64,000 nt of DNA, from positions 1 through 64,000 of the forward strand of contig DIFZ01000025.1 of the NCBI GenBank assembly GCA_002419385.1, written 5' to 3'. The translations under genes were made by a program, and so were the position numbers. Positions 1-7,826 of the stretch are shown here, in pieces; positions within the stretch are counted from its first letter, which is position 1; the number at the start of each line of letters is the position of its first letter. The DNA is from Geobacter sp. UBA5735. Its GTDB lineage: Bacteria > Desulfobacterota > Desulfuromonadia > Geobacterales > Geobacteraceae. The notes beneath the pieces were generated by a model, which was given only the letters and a program-made list of their open reading frames with translations, was not told the origin of the DNA and made no database searches.

Positions 1-1293
1 AACGAACGCTGTCCACCCGCCTTCGACCGGCTTGACAGGCTGGCGGCCCTCCGGCTCCGGACGGGTCTGATTCCGCTGCCCGGCTTGGGTAGCCGGCGCT
101 GTCGGCCGTGGGGCCGACCGCTGCGCGCCCGCGCTGATCGACTCCGGCCCGGGACCGCTCCCGAGAGTCTTCAGCCGCGCCAGCAGCTCGTCGACCGGAA
201 CCACGGGGGTCAGGGTACACATCCTCAGCAGCGCCATTTCGAGAATGAGCCGGGGAAACCCGGACGGTGCCATCTCCGCTTCTGCCCTCAAGAGGACGGA
301 AAGGCACCGCTGCAGATCATCAAGAGAAGTCGCGCCGGCCTGGAACAGAAGGGCCTCCATCTCCGGCTCGGCCACATCGAGCAGGTCTGATGGAGCCTCC
401 GTAACCTTCGCTATGGTAAGGTTTCGAAAATGATCGATAAGCTCCTGGCAGAAATGCCTGATATTGTAGCCATACGAATCAACCTTCGCGACAGCATCGA
501 GAGATGCCCTGCAATCACGGGAAAAAACCGCATTGGAAGTATCCAGCAACAGGCGCCGGTCGACAACGCCCAGGAGAGCTATGACCTCTGCATCATCCAC
601 CGACTCGCCGCAAAAGGCGAGGACCTGGTCGAGCGTCGAGAGGGAATCCCGCATGCTGCCGTCGCCCTTGCGGGCGATTGCAGTCAGGGCAACGTCGCTG
701 ATCTCGACTTTTTCCTCATCAACGATGCGCCTGAGCCGGTCAACGATCTTGGGCAGAGCTATTCTCTTGAAATCGAAGCGCTGGCAGCGGGACAGTATCG
801 TTATGGGGACCTTGTGGGGTTCGGTGGTGGCAAAGATGAACTTCACGTGCGACGGAGGCTCTTCCAGCGTCTTGAGGAGCGCGTTGAAGGCATTGGTGGA
901 GAGCATGTGGACTTCGTCGATTATGAAGATCTTGAAGCGACACCGGGAAGGAAGGTACTTGATGTTTTCCCGCAGCTCACGGATATCCTCCACTCCGGTG
1001 TTGGAGGCGCCGTCGATTTCGAAGACATCCACGGAAGTCCCTGCCGTTATCTCCCGGCATGCAGGGCATTCATTGCAGGGTTCTGCTGCCGGCCCGCTTT
1101 CGCACTGCAAAGCCTTGGCCAGTATGCGCGCAGCGCTGGTCTTGCCCACACCCCTGGCGCCGGTAAAAAGAAAGGCGTGCGCAACCCTGCCAGAACCGAT
1201 GGCATTCTGCAGTGTCCGGCAGACATGCTCCTGACCGACAAGGTCACTGAATGTCTGCGGCCGCCATTTTCTCGCTAGAACAAGGTAAGACAA
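1..1293 (-). CDS. dnaX: DNA polymerase III subunit gamma/tau, 5' part (gene runs off the left edge)
   Basis: Clamp-loader ATPase subunit of the replicative polymerase; it loads the beta clamp onto DNA. The first 431 codons are present and the stop lies outside the window. The reading frame gives a Walker A motif GARGVGKTS at about residues 45-53, four zinc-module cysteines (about C64, C73, C76, C79), Walker B IIDEVHML, and the LSRCQRF sensor region. A proline-rich linker begins near the window edge. The start is a TTG at 1293 (reads MSYLVLARKWRPQTF, the usual N-terminus), preceded by GGTGGAG at a good distance; an ATG start would lose this conserved segment. The SRP RNA and tRNA-Ser genes lie just upstream on the same strand. 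Identification is secure. Confidence 0.95.
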   Translation of the reverse strand, partial: MSYLVLARKWRPQTFSDLVGQEHVCRTLQNAIGSGRVAHAFLFTGARGVGKTSAARILAKALQCESGPAAEPCNECPACREITAGTSVDVFEIDGASNTGVEDIRELRENIKYLPSRCRFKIFIIDEVHMLSTNAFNALLKTLEEPPSHVKFIFATTEPHKVPITILSRCQRFDFKRIALPKIVDRLRRIVDEEKVEISDVALTAIARKGDGSMRDSLSTLDQVLAFCGESVDDAEVIALLGVVDRRLLLDTSNAVFSRDCRASLDAVAKVDSYGYNIRHFCQELIDHFRNLTIAKVTEAPSDLLDVAEPEMEALLFQAGATSLDDLQRCLSVLLRAEAEMAPSGFPRLILEMALLRMCTLTPVVPVDELLARLKTLGSGPGPESISAGAQRSAPRPTAPATQAGQRNQTRPEPEGRQPVKPVEGGWTAFV

Positions 1294-1373
1294 GGATTGC
1301 TCCACCCCATTGGTGCGTCAGGCAACCGGTGGTCACGAAAACCGGCCTGATGGAAAAGCGACAGCGTCTTCTT

Positions 1374-1499
1374 GCGGGAACAGCTGATAGCTGGGCTGCC
1401 CCGCGGCACACGGGGTCGGTTACTGCCGCTGCTTCCTTCCGGACCTGACGGAATTCATAACCTTCCGTTGCGCGGGACCCAGCTATCAGCAATTCCCGC
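1374..1499 (-). ncRNA. ffs: Signal recognition particle RNA (4.5S/small bacterial type)
   Basis: On the minus strand the segment contains the conserved SRP RNA apical core GTCAGGTCCGGAAGGAAGCA followed by GCGGCAGTAA. The two ends can pair over a long helix (GCGGGAATTGCTGATAGCTGGG at one end with CCCAGCTATCAGCTGTTCCCGC at the other), which sets the approximate ends. The RNA scaffolds Ffh for co-translational targeting of membrane proteins. Exact processed ends are not known from sequence alone. It sits between tRNA-Ser and dnaX, all on one strand. Confidence 0.93.
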
Positions 1500-1591
1500 A
1501 AAACACGAAGCAGGCACATCCCGCCCCTCGGCGCGCATCGGTAAGGGGGATACTACCTGCCTCTGGACAAACTGACGTGACATGATGAAGG

Positions 1592-1682
1592 TGGCGGAGA
1601 GAGAGGGATTTGAACCCTCGGTACGCTATTAACGCACACACGATTTCCAGTCGTGCTCCTTCAGCCGCTCGGACATCTCTCC
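1592..1682 (-). tRNA. tRNA-Ser (anticodon GGA)
   Basis: A 91-base class II tRNA with encoded CCA. The acceptor stem GGAGAGA pairs with TCTCTCC, the anticodon loop reads CTGGAAA (anticodon GGA, reading UCC/UCU), there is a long variable arm, and the T arm has GGTTCAAATCC. The long variable arm supports serine identity. Confidence 0.96.
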
Positions 1683-1692
1683 GTGAACGCAG

Positions 1693-1722
1693 AATATATA
1701 TGAAGCGGTTGCGGCTTGTAAA
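1693..1722 (-). promoter_or_regulatory. Predicted sigma70 promoter for tRNA-Ser
   Basis: Minus strand TTTACA (1722-1717), an 18-base gap, then TATATT (1698-1693), ending 10 bases before the tRNA. It may also drive the downstream SRP RNA. Confidence 0.55.
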
Positions 1723-2039
1723 GACATTTTTTCCTTCCGTCCCCCGCTACCCTCAATCGGCACGGACGCCCCACTTTTTTCTTTTTCTTTTGCCAACCGG
1801 CAGGAAAAACATTATCCTTGTACGCATCGGGAAACGGCTTTTTGCCCTGCCAGGGTAAACCTGCAGAGAGCTTGCACGATATATCTTCACGTACCCATGC
1901 AACATCACAGCTGTCTGGACGGGGCAACAAAAAATGGAAACATCGCCCGGAACAAGTTCCCCCCTGAAAACCCGCGGCATCGATGGCAAGACCTGCCCGG
2001 TGGCCTCCGGGGCTTTCCGATTTCACAAAGAAAGGTAGC
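1723..2039. other. Intergenic region with no recognised gene
   Basis: About 320 bases between the tRNA-Ser promoter and the Skp-like gene. I see no RNA gene or convincing reading frame; minus-strand frames here are antisense to the Skp-like gene or have no ribosome binding site. The promoter of the Skp-like gene must lie here but I cannot place it with confidence. Confidence 0.5.
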
Positions 2040-2696
2040 ATGATGAGAAAACTAGTCGTACTGTTAGTGGGATTAAGCCTTTCGGCTATAACGTGCATTC
2101 CGCTCATGGCGGCAGACCCGGCATCGACCGGTGCCACAGCCCCGTCTGTCGTCGCAGCACCGCCGGCCATCGCCACTCCCGAGGGCGGCATGCCGCCTTA
2201 CGGTCCGCGGCTGTCTCCGGCCGGGACACCATCAGCCGTAACAGTGGGTTTCGTCGACATGACCAGGGTCGCCAGCGATTCCGTCCCGGGAAAGGCGGCT
2301 GCAGCCGAGATGAAATCCAGAAGCGCCCGGCTGCGCAACCAGATCAAGGCCAGGGAAAAACAGCTCAGCAAACAGAAGGCTGACATAGAAGCGACGCTCG
2401 CCTCCCTGAGCCCTGCCGAGCGGGAAACGAAAGCGAAGGAATTCCAGAAGAAAATCGAAGCCTTTCAGAAATTCGTCGAGAAGGGGGGCAAGGAACTTCA
2501 GAAACGGGAAGGGCAACTTCTCAGCCGTCTCTACCAGTCGACCCAGAAAGCATCCGGGGACCTCGCCAAAGCGAACGGCTATGCGGCAGTCGTGATAAAA
2601 AAAGAACTCCTCTACATGAGCGACACCGTGAACATGACAGACTTGACCGACGAAACAATCAAGCTGCTGAACACAACACCGAGCGTCAAGAAGTAA
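2040..2696 (+). CDS. Skp/OmpH-family periplasmic chaperone
   Basis: Likely periplasmic chaperone that holds unfolded outer-membrane proteins. The 218-residue product begins with a signal peptide (MMRKLVVLLVGLSLSAITC then IPLMAAD), then a low-complexity Ala/Pro linker to about residue 60. After that comes the OmpH core: VGFVDMTRV, a long charged coiled coil rich in Lys/Glu (about residues 85-165), and a final AAVVIKKELLYMSD-type strand, where Skp proteins read 'vydk..vly'. The start chosen is the ATG at 2040, after AGAAAGG; an in-frame codon at 1983 would put 19 residues before the signal peptide. The Ala/Pro linker is unusual. A bamD gene lies 7 kb away. Confidence 0.82.
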   Translation: MMRKLVVLLVGLSLSAITCIPLMAADPASTGATAPSVVAAPPAIATPEGGMPPYGPRLSPAGTPSAVTVGFVDMTRVASDSVPGKAAAAEMKSRSARLRNQIKAREKQLSKQKADIEATLASLSPAERETKAKEFQKKIEAFQKFVEKGGKELQKREGQLLSRLYQSTQKASGDLAKANGYAAVVIKKELLYMSDTVNMTDLTDETIKLLNTTPSVKK

Positions 2697-2717
2697 ACCG
2701 GGGCACGACCAGGAACT

Positions 2718-2755
2718 GCAGGCCGGCAGTCGCCGCTAACGACTCACCGGCCTGC
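2718..2755. terminator. Hairpin between convergent genes, possible bidirectional terminator
   Basis: GCAGGCCGG pairs with CCGGCCTGC and the interior AGTCG pairs with CGACT, giving a long stable stem. There is no clear T tract on either side, so termination is inferred from its position between convergent genes. Confidence 0.45.
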
Positions 2756-2766
2756 GCCCCTTCATG

Positions 2767-3126
2767 TCAGGCCTTGGCTGTGATGCGTGCTGTCGGAATG
2801 AAATTTTCGACATCAGGAGGGATGGTGTATTTTATTACACCCTTTTCAATGCAGACCGTGTTGAAGAAGGAATAGAAATACAGATAGTCGCCTTTTTTCA
2901 CATCGATCTTGCATTCGATGATCGCTCTGATGGCTTCAGCCACCTGCTCTACATCACCGACACCGCTTTTCTCAAGAAACAATGTAACGGGTATTTCATA
3001 GTGCTCCGGCTTCTTCCCGGCCTCGATCACATCCCGAACGTTCTCGAACAATACCCTGAAACAGGAAAATGCCTCCTGATTCAGCTTGGCTTCAAACATC
3101 GAAAATTTCGCCTGTGCAGTCATCAT
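2767..3126 (-). CDS. Hypothetical protein, 119 residues
   Basis: I do not recognise this protein. It is acidic to neutral, soluble in appearance, with no signal peptide or membrane segment. It has a helical N-terminal half (FEAKLNQEAFSCFRVLFENV), a segment VEQVAEAIRAIIECKIDVKKGD, and an aromatic stretch YLYFYSFFN before a C-terminal KYTIPPDVENFIP. The gene is supported by a GGGAG ribosome site six bases before the ATG at 3126 and by a good upstream promoter. It is monocistronic: the next minus-strand gene upstream ends at 3213 with a promoter in between. Confidence 0.75.
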   Translation of the reverse strand: MMTAQAKFSMFEAKLNQEAFSCFRVLFENVRDVIEAGKKPEHYEIPVTLFLEKSGVGDVEQVAEAIRAIIECKIDVKKGDYLYFYSFFNTVCIEKGVIKYTIPPDVENFIPTARITAKA

Positions 3127-3154
3127 GCGCCACTCCCTCGGAAAAATTTAGGGC

Positions 3155-3182
3155 AGTATAGCATTTTGTACGGCAAAGGCAA
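3155..3182 (-). promoter_or_regulatory. Predicted sigma70 promoter for the 119-residue hypothetical gene
   Basis: Minus strand TTGCCT (3182-3177), 16 bases, TATACT (3160-3155), followed by GAGGGAG before the ATG at 3126. Confidence 0.55.
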
Positions 3183-3212
3183 CGGGGAATCCTCGCCGGA
3201 AACCAGTATCCC

Positions 3213-5237
3213 TCAATCCGGGTATTCCCGCACAATCCTCTTGAACTCTTCCTGGATCTCGCAGAAAACGTCCACCACCTCCGGGTCAAAATGGGTCCCC
3301 CTGCTCTGCACAATGAAAGAGACTGCTTCCTCATGGGTGAAGGAAGGTTTGTACCGGCGCTTGCTGATCAAGGCGTCATAGACGTCCGCAATGGCCATTA
3401 TCCTGCCGAAAAGCGGGATTCTGTCGCCGGTGAGTCCTTCAGGGTATCCCGTGCCGTCCCATTTTTCATGATGCGAATACGCAATCACTTTCCCGAATTG
3501 CAGAAAAGAACCCTTGATTTCCCGGCCGAACCGGTACTCGGCCTTCTGGATCGCTTCCCTGCCGAACAGGGTGTGTTTCTTCATCTCGCGATATTCATCG
3601 TCAGTCAGGCTGGCAGGTTTCAGGAGGATGCTGTCCGGAATACCCACTTTGCCGATGTCATGGAGCGGGGCCGAGCGATAGAGAAGCTCGATCGTTTCCT
3701 CGTCCAGAACCGACGAGAAGCGTGGATTGCGGGACAGGCGGGTAGCAAGGAGCTTTACATACTGCTGGCAGCGCAGGATATGGCCGCCGGTTTCACTGTC
3801 CCGCGTCTCGGTCAGGGCTGCCAGGCACTGGATGGTGAAGTTCTGCGTCATCACCAGCTCATTGGTTCGATCCCTGAGCAGCCGCTCTTCCTGCAGGTAT
3901 TTGTGGAAGGTCAGGCAGGAGAAGTTGCAGGCAAGCACCAGCATGGGGAACAAGGGAGAGATGAAAACACCCGTCGTTGAAAGGAGAAATGTGGACGCCA
4001 GCCAGAGAATAAGGACAGATGCCAGCACGACGCCCAGGCTCACGACCGAACGGGTCCAGCAGAGCAGCACAGCGGATATCAAACCACAGAGAAGAACGAG
4101 GACCAGTTCCATCCCGGGAACCCAGTCCGGCCTGGACAGAAAATCGCCGCGCAGGAAATTGTCCACAACCGCTGCATGTATTCCCACACCCGGAACTGCT
4201 GAAGCAAGGGGGGTCGTATGATATTCGTCGAGACCGGTCGCCGACGTTCCCAGGAAGACCGTCTTGCCCCGAAAGACTTCACGGTCGACGCTGCCATGCA
4301 GCACGTCCCGGGCGGATATACGGGTAAAAGAGGGGCGATCGCCGCGAAAACGGACCAGCAGGTTGGCCTTGGAATCCACGGGGATCGACGTCCCGCCAGC
4401 CACTATGGCTTCCAGTCCTGCGGCGCCGCTCTTCAGGGCGAGCTGTGTTATTCCCCTCGATTGCATGTACGTGGCCAGCGAGAGACTCGGATAGAGCCGG
4501 CTGTTGTATTCTATCAGGAGAGGCACTCTTCGCAGAACACCGTCAGGATCAGGAATCACGTTGAAGAAACCTGCTGCAGGCGCCGCTTCGGCAAGCAGGC
4601 TCAGGTTACAGGTAACGCTTGCGGCCCTGAAAAGCCCCTCTGGTAGACCTTTCAGGCTTTTCCCGCCAATGAGTGCAACACGTGCCGGTCGCAGCAGGCA
4701 ATCACGCGTGGTCCCTTTTTCTTTGGTGAACACGAAATAGTAGCCCAGGGAAAAGGGACCGCGGGACAGGGCTTCAGCAAGGACCCGGTCGTTGTCTGCC
4801 AGGTGATCGGGCACGCCCCGGATATCCGCCCTGATGCCGAACTCCCGCTGGATTCCACGCTTCACCTGGGAGAGCGATGAACGGTCCGGCTCGGGGAACA
4901 GCATGTCAAGTCCAACCGCCGATGCGCCAAGCTGCCGGATTCTATCTATCAGTAGAGCCAGACGGTATCTGGGCCATGGCCATTGGCCGAATTCCGCCAG
5001 GCTCTTCTCGTCGATATGGACGATGACCGGATCCGTTACGGACGGTCCGCCGGCAGCAGGCACCATGGTACGCAGCTGCGTGTCGTAGATCTTGCCGTCC
5101 AGGAAGCGGAAAAAAGTCGGCTTGAAGATCGTCAGCACCGAGAGCAGGAATGTCACTCCAGCCCCTGTCAGGAAAACCCATCTTTTCATTTTCCTGGGTT
5201 TCGCAAGCAAGGCCTTGCGGGCAGCCTCTAATGTCAT
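3213..5237 (-). CDS. CHASE2-domain sensor with HD-GYP cyclic-di-GMP phosphodiesterase
   Basis: A 674-residue membrane signalling protein. There is an N-terminal membrane helix (about residues 18-36), then a CHASE2 extracytoplasmic sensor (about 40-335, with VIVHIDEKSLAEFGQWPWPR and VGLDMLFPEPD). Three closely spaced membrane helices follow (about 345-425), then a cytoplasmic HD-GYP domain (about 455-665). The catalytic motifs are intact: APLHDIGKVGIPDSIL, HHEKWDGTGYPEGLTGDRIP and IADVYDAL. The family hydrolyses cyclic-di-GMP, so the inferred role is to lower this messenger in response to an envelope signal. CHASE2 is more often seen with kinases or cyclases. It lies downstream of an OmpA-like lipoprotein and a FecR-domain protein on the same strand, a possible operon with gaps of 88-121 bases. 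Confidence 0.9.
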   Translation of the reverse strand: MTLEAARKALLAKPRKMKRWVFLTGAGVTFLLSVLTIFKPTFFRFLDGKIYDTQLRTMVPAAGGPSVTDPVIVHIDEKSLAEFGQWPWPRYRLALLIDRIRQLGASAVGLDMLFPEPDRSSLSQVKRGIQREFGIRADIRGVPDHLADNDRVLAEALSRGPFSLGYYFVFTKEKGTTRDCLLRPARVALIGGKSLKGLPEGLFRAASVTCNLSLLAEAAPAAGFFNVIPDPDGVLRRVPLLIEYNSRLYPSLSLATYMQSRGITQLALKSGAAGLEAIVAGGTSIPVDSKANLLVRFRGDRPSFTRISARDVLHGSVDREVFRGKTVFLGTSATGLDEYHTTPLASAVPGVGIHAAVVDNFLRGDFLSRPDWVPGMELVLVLLCGLISAVLLCWTRSVVSLGVVLASVLILWLASTFLLSTTGVFISPLFPMLVLACNFSCLTFHKYLQEERLLRDRTNELVMTQNFTIQCLAALTETRDSETGGHILRCQQYVKLLATRLSRNPRFSSVLDEETIELLYRSAPLHDIGKVGIPDSILLKPASLTDDEYREMKKHTLFGREAIQKAEYRFGREIKGSFLQFGKVIAYSHHEKWDGTGYPEGLTGDRIPLFGRIMAIADVYDALISKRRYKPSFTHEEAVSFIVQSRGTHFDPEVVDVFCEIQEEFKRIVREYPD

Positions 5238-5358
5238 GGTTCACACATCCTTCTTGCCGTAACGGTAGGTGATGGCAACAGGGGGAGCGAGCACGGCACC
5301 GGATCGTTCGCGCGCCAGCGGCAATCCCGTCGGAAAACAGCCTCCAACCGGGGTGCGC

Positions 5359-5976
5359 CTAACGCACGATTACCTCGACCCTTCTGTTGCGAGGTTCCGG
5401 AACTTCATCTGCGGTAGCAACCAGTGGATTGTCCTCACCATGGGAAGCAACGTCCATGCTCTGCAGAGTCAAGCCCGTCGCAAGCAGGATACTCCTGACC
5501 CTGGAGGCACGGTCGGCTGCAAGCGCGAAGTTGGCCGGCCGCGTGCCGACCCGGTCCGTATGGCCAACGATGCTTATGTCGGTCGATGTGCGGGAAATGA
5601 CAGCAGGAAGGATTTTTGTCAGCAGCTTGCGCGACTCCCTCGTCAGTTCGGTCGAAGCATTCTTGAAGTACAGAATGAAATGGAGCGGCGAAGGAGGGAG
5701 TGCCGAGACAGCATCGCCGAAAGTTTCCCTGACCTGGCTGTCCTCCATCCTGAAGGGAGTTGAAGGAGAAGTGTCGGCCGACTCGATCGTCGTTGCCTGC
5801 CCGGGCTTGCTCAGAAGCTGGGACCCCCCCTTGTTCGACACCACGATCTGGCCCGTTTTCCCGTCCGCGCCGGGCAGCAGGACGATGACGGTTTTGCCCC
5901 TGGCGCATGAAAGCGTGGACAGAGCCACCAAAAGCGCCGCAAGACAGGCAATCGTTCTCAGGCGGGTACCTTGCAT
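5359..5976 (-). CDS. OmpA-family peptidoglycan-binding lipoprotein
   Basis: A 205-residue protein with a lipoprotein signal peptide (lipobox LSTLSC, Cys about residue 24) and a C-terminal OmpA domain (about 105-205) with the peptidoglycan-binding motif ISIVGHTDRVGTRPANFALAADRASRV and the end NRRVEVIV. The region between is a small beta-rich segment of unknown role. It probably sits in the outer membrane and binds peptidoglycan. It lies between the FecR-domain gene and the CHASE2-HD-GYP gene on the same strand, so it may pass envelope status to that sensor; that link is inference. Confidence 0.88.
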   Translation of the reverse strand: MQGTRLRTIACLAALLVALSTLSCARGKTVIVLLPGADGKTGQIVVSNKGGSQLLSKPGQATTIESADTSPSTPFRMEDSQVRETFGDAVSALPPSPLHFILYFKNASTELTRESRKLLTKILPAVISRTSTDISIVGHTDRVGTRPANFALAADRASRVRSILLATGLTLQSMDVASHGEDNPLVATADEVPEPRNRRVEVIVR

Positions 5977-6064
5977 CTTGAATGTGCTCCGTATTCAGGG
6001 AGTAGCGGCGCCTGATTCTGCGCTCAGACCGGACAACAGAGGGACAGTCTGCAGTGAAGCAGGG

Positions 6065-6529
6065 TCAGAGGGATTCTTCGCCGGATCCCTCAATGCTGAC
6101 GGCAAACGTGGTCCCCCTGACCCCAATGGTCGCTACCGGGGTCTCGAAACGCACCGATTCCGGAGACAGTTTGCCGATTATTCCCGAAACGTAAGCCGCT
6201 GTCCCCTTCAGCAGTTTCGCCACAAACGAAAGTTTCCCCTTGGCAGGCGAATAAAGGAACTCCTTCACCACGACCTCGCTCGCAGGACCGATGGAAACCA
6301 GCGTATCATCCTTGAAAACCAGGGCCAGCGAACCGCCGGAACCTGTTCTCAGCCTGTCATTCCGATACACGCGGTCACCGGCTTTCAGAGCAGCGGATTC
6401 CCCGCCCCGTATGACCTTGGCATCACCCTGTACCGTTTTGATGCTCGCAACGGCTGTCTCGTCCTCAGCATGTGAAGCAAGCGGCAAAAAAAGAAACAGT
6501 GCCAGCACTAATCCCCCAAACGCTTTCAC
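6065..6529 (-). CDS. FecR-domain periplasmic protein
   Basis: A 154-residue exported protein. A signal peptide (KAFGGLVLALFLFLPLASHA) is followed by one FecR domain (about 30-145) with AGDRVYRNDRLRTGSGGSLALVFKDDTLVSIGP and TPVATIGVRGTTFAV. I chose a GTG start at 6529 because GGGGGAGG lies just before it and the signal peptide then begins at once; longer ATG-started versions add 36 residues with no such support. FecR domains outside iron signalling are commonly found beside CHASE2 and OmpA genes, as here. This is not an iron-citrate FecR: there is no sigma factor or TonB receptor nearby. Confidence 0.85.
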   Translation of the reverse strand: MKAFGGLVLALFLFLPLASHAEDETAVASIKTVQGDAKVIRGGESAALKAGDRVYRNDRLRTGSGGSLALVFKDDTLVSIGPASEVVVKEFLYSPAKGKLSFVAKLLKGTAAYVSGIIGKLSPESVRFETPVATIGVRGTTFAVSIEGSGEESL

Positions 6530-6673
6530 AAGGCCTCCCCCACCAAGCCCGCGGAAGATTTCCGCTGTGGCCGTGTGCATCCACAATCTCATTATCGTCA
6601 CTGCGTTATCATAAAGCAAAACCCTCACCATAGCCACAATAAATGTTGTTTCTCTAATCCACTGCAGCGGGGG

Positions 6674-7411
6674 TCAGCGTTTGCGGAGATATCGCAGGAA
6701 CTCATCCCTGCCCAGCTCCTTCTTGCTGACCAGATGCTCGATCTGCCGGCCGATGGCAAACCGTTCCCCCTCTTTCATGGATTCCTTGAGCAGAACGAAA
6801 AAGGGGATGTTCCGTGTCTGAGGATACAGACGGAAGCGATCAAGCAGTTCGAAGGCGGACATATCGGGAAGCATCATGGTTGCAAAGGCCAAGTAGCGTG
6901 GCTCAGTGGTTGCAAAAGCGATCGCTTCCTTGCCGGTATAGGCCTGAACAGCCTGGAATCCCAGTGATTCCAATGCCTTGACGACCTGCTCTTCACCGTT
7001 GCGTGAAATCACCAGTGACTGAAGGTCCCAGTCCTCGGCCTCCGCAGTAAGCCCCAGCACCACCATCCGCTTTGTCAGATAGTCTGCGTCGATCGGCAGG
7101 GTGAAAAAACCGGCCGCCGGAAAAACCCCGCCGACCTTCCCCTCTTGGCTGAGGAAGACCGTCAGGATGGGAATGTCTCGGGTTTCAGGGTTGCGTTTCA
7201 GATCCAGCAGGATGCCCCAACCATCGGAAGAATACGGCGAAATATCCAGCAGGATGCCCAAGGGTCTCTCAACCTGGAGATTCTCGAGGTTCGCGGGTCG
7301 CGCACGATAGCCACCCGCCTTGAGGTATCCGCAGACTGTCGCTCCACGCTCGTCACATCCGTTCAATCCCAGAATCCACAGTTCCCGCTCAATGGTAGTA
7401 TCGGTCATCAT
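6674..7411 (-). CDS. Protein with two degenerate response-regulator receiver domains
   Basis: About 245 residues from the ATG at 7411 (a second ATG follows at 7408). Two receiver-like folds can be read. The first (about 8-115) keeps ILLDISPYSSDGWGILLDLKRN, where the aspartate could be the phosphorylation site. The second (about 125-245) has FATMMLPDMSAFELLDRFRLYPQTRNIPFFVLL, in which the usual phospho-acceptor Asp is replaced (ATMMLPD) and the paired acidic residues after the first strand are missing. No output domain is present. It may act as a pseudo-receiver adaptor, which is inference. It is transcribed away from typA and is separated from the FecR gene by 144 bases. Confidence 0.75.
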   Translation of the reverse strand: MMTDTTIERELWILGLNGCDERGATVCGYLKAGGYRARPANLENLQVERPLGILLDISPYSSDGWGILLDLKRNPETRDIPILTVFLSQEGKVGGVFPAAGFFTLPIDADYLTKRMVVLGLTAEAEDWDLQSLVISRNGEEQVVKALESLGFQAVQAYTGKEAIAFATTEPRYLAFATMMLPDMSAFELLDRFRLYPQTRNIPFFVLLKESMKEGERFAIGRQIEHLVSKKELGRDEFLRYLRKR

Positions 7412-7694
7412 CCGTTCCCGTCCAGTCCCGGTGATAGGTTTGCTCCAGGGCGTGAAAGCGCCGTCCGCCAGCGACCGGCCACCTCGCCGCGGGTGCGGTT
7501 TGATTCTACATACCATATTTTGGCACGTCCGCAAAGAAATCTTTCATAATAGAGTTCTGTTCCCGTTTTCCCCTTTCCCCCATGAAGAACTGATTCCCAT
7601 CAAAACCCAAACCCGGTTACGGCAACAAAATAACCGGACAGCTGATAATTTCCTTGTCTTTCGAACAAAAGACTGGCATAGTATATGGGTTTAG

Positions 7695-7720
7695 GCGGGC
7701 GATAGCCCGTCTTTTTCTTT
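7695..7720 (+). terminator. Terminator-like hairpin in the region before typA
   Basis: CGGGC-GATA-GCCCG (7696-7709) followed by the T-rich tract TCTTTTTCTTTT. No plus-strand gene precedes it (the left neighbour runs the other way), so it is either an attenuator in the typA leader or the end of a small transcript. Confidence 0.5.
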
Positions 7721-7826
7721 TGCTTTCATGCAAGCGGCCCATCATAAAACAGGGCAACCCCGGCAGGGGCTGCCTGCCGGATACAGCTGGAAAAAGCACA
7801 AAAAATTAATCGGGAGCACCTTCATC

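Noticed and set aside
6065..6529. Iron-citrate type FecR sigma regulator
   Set aside because: No sigma factor or TonB receptor is adjacent and the protein is exported with a cleavable signal, unlike classical FecR.
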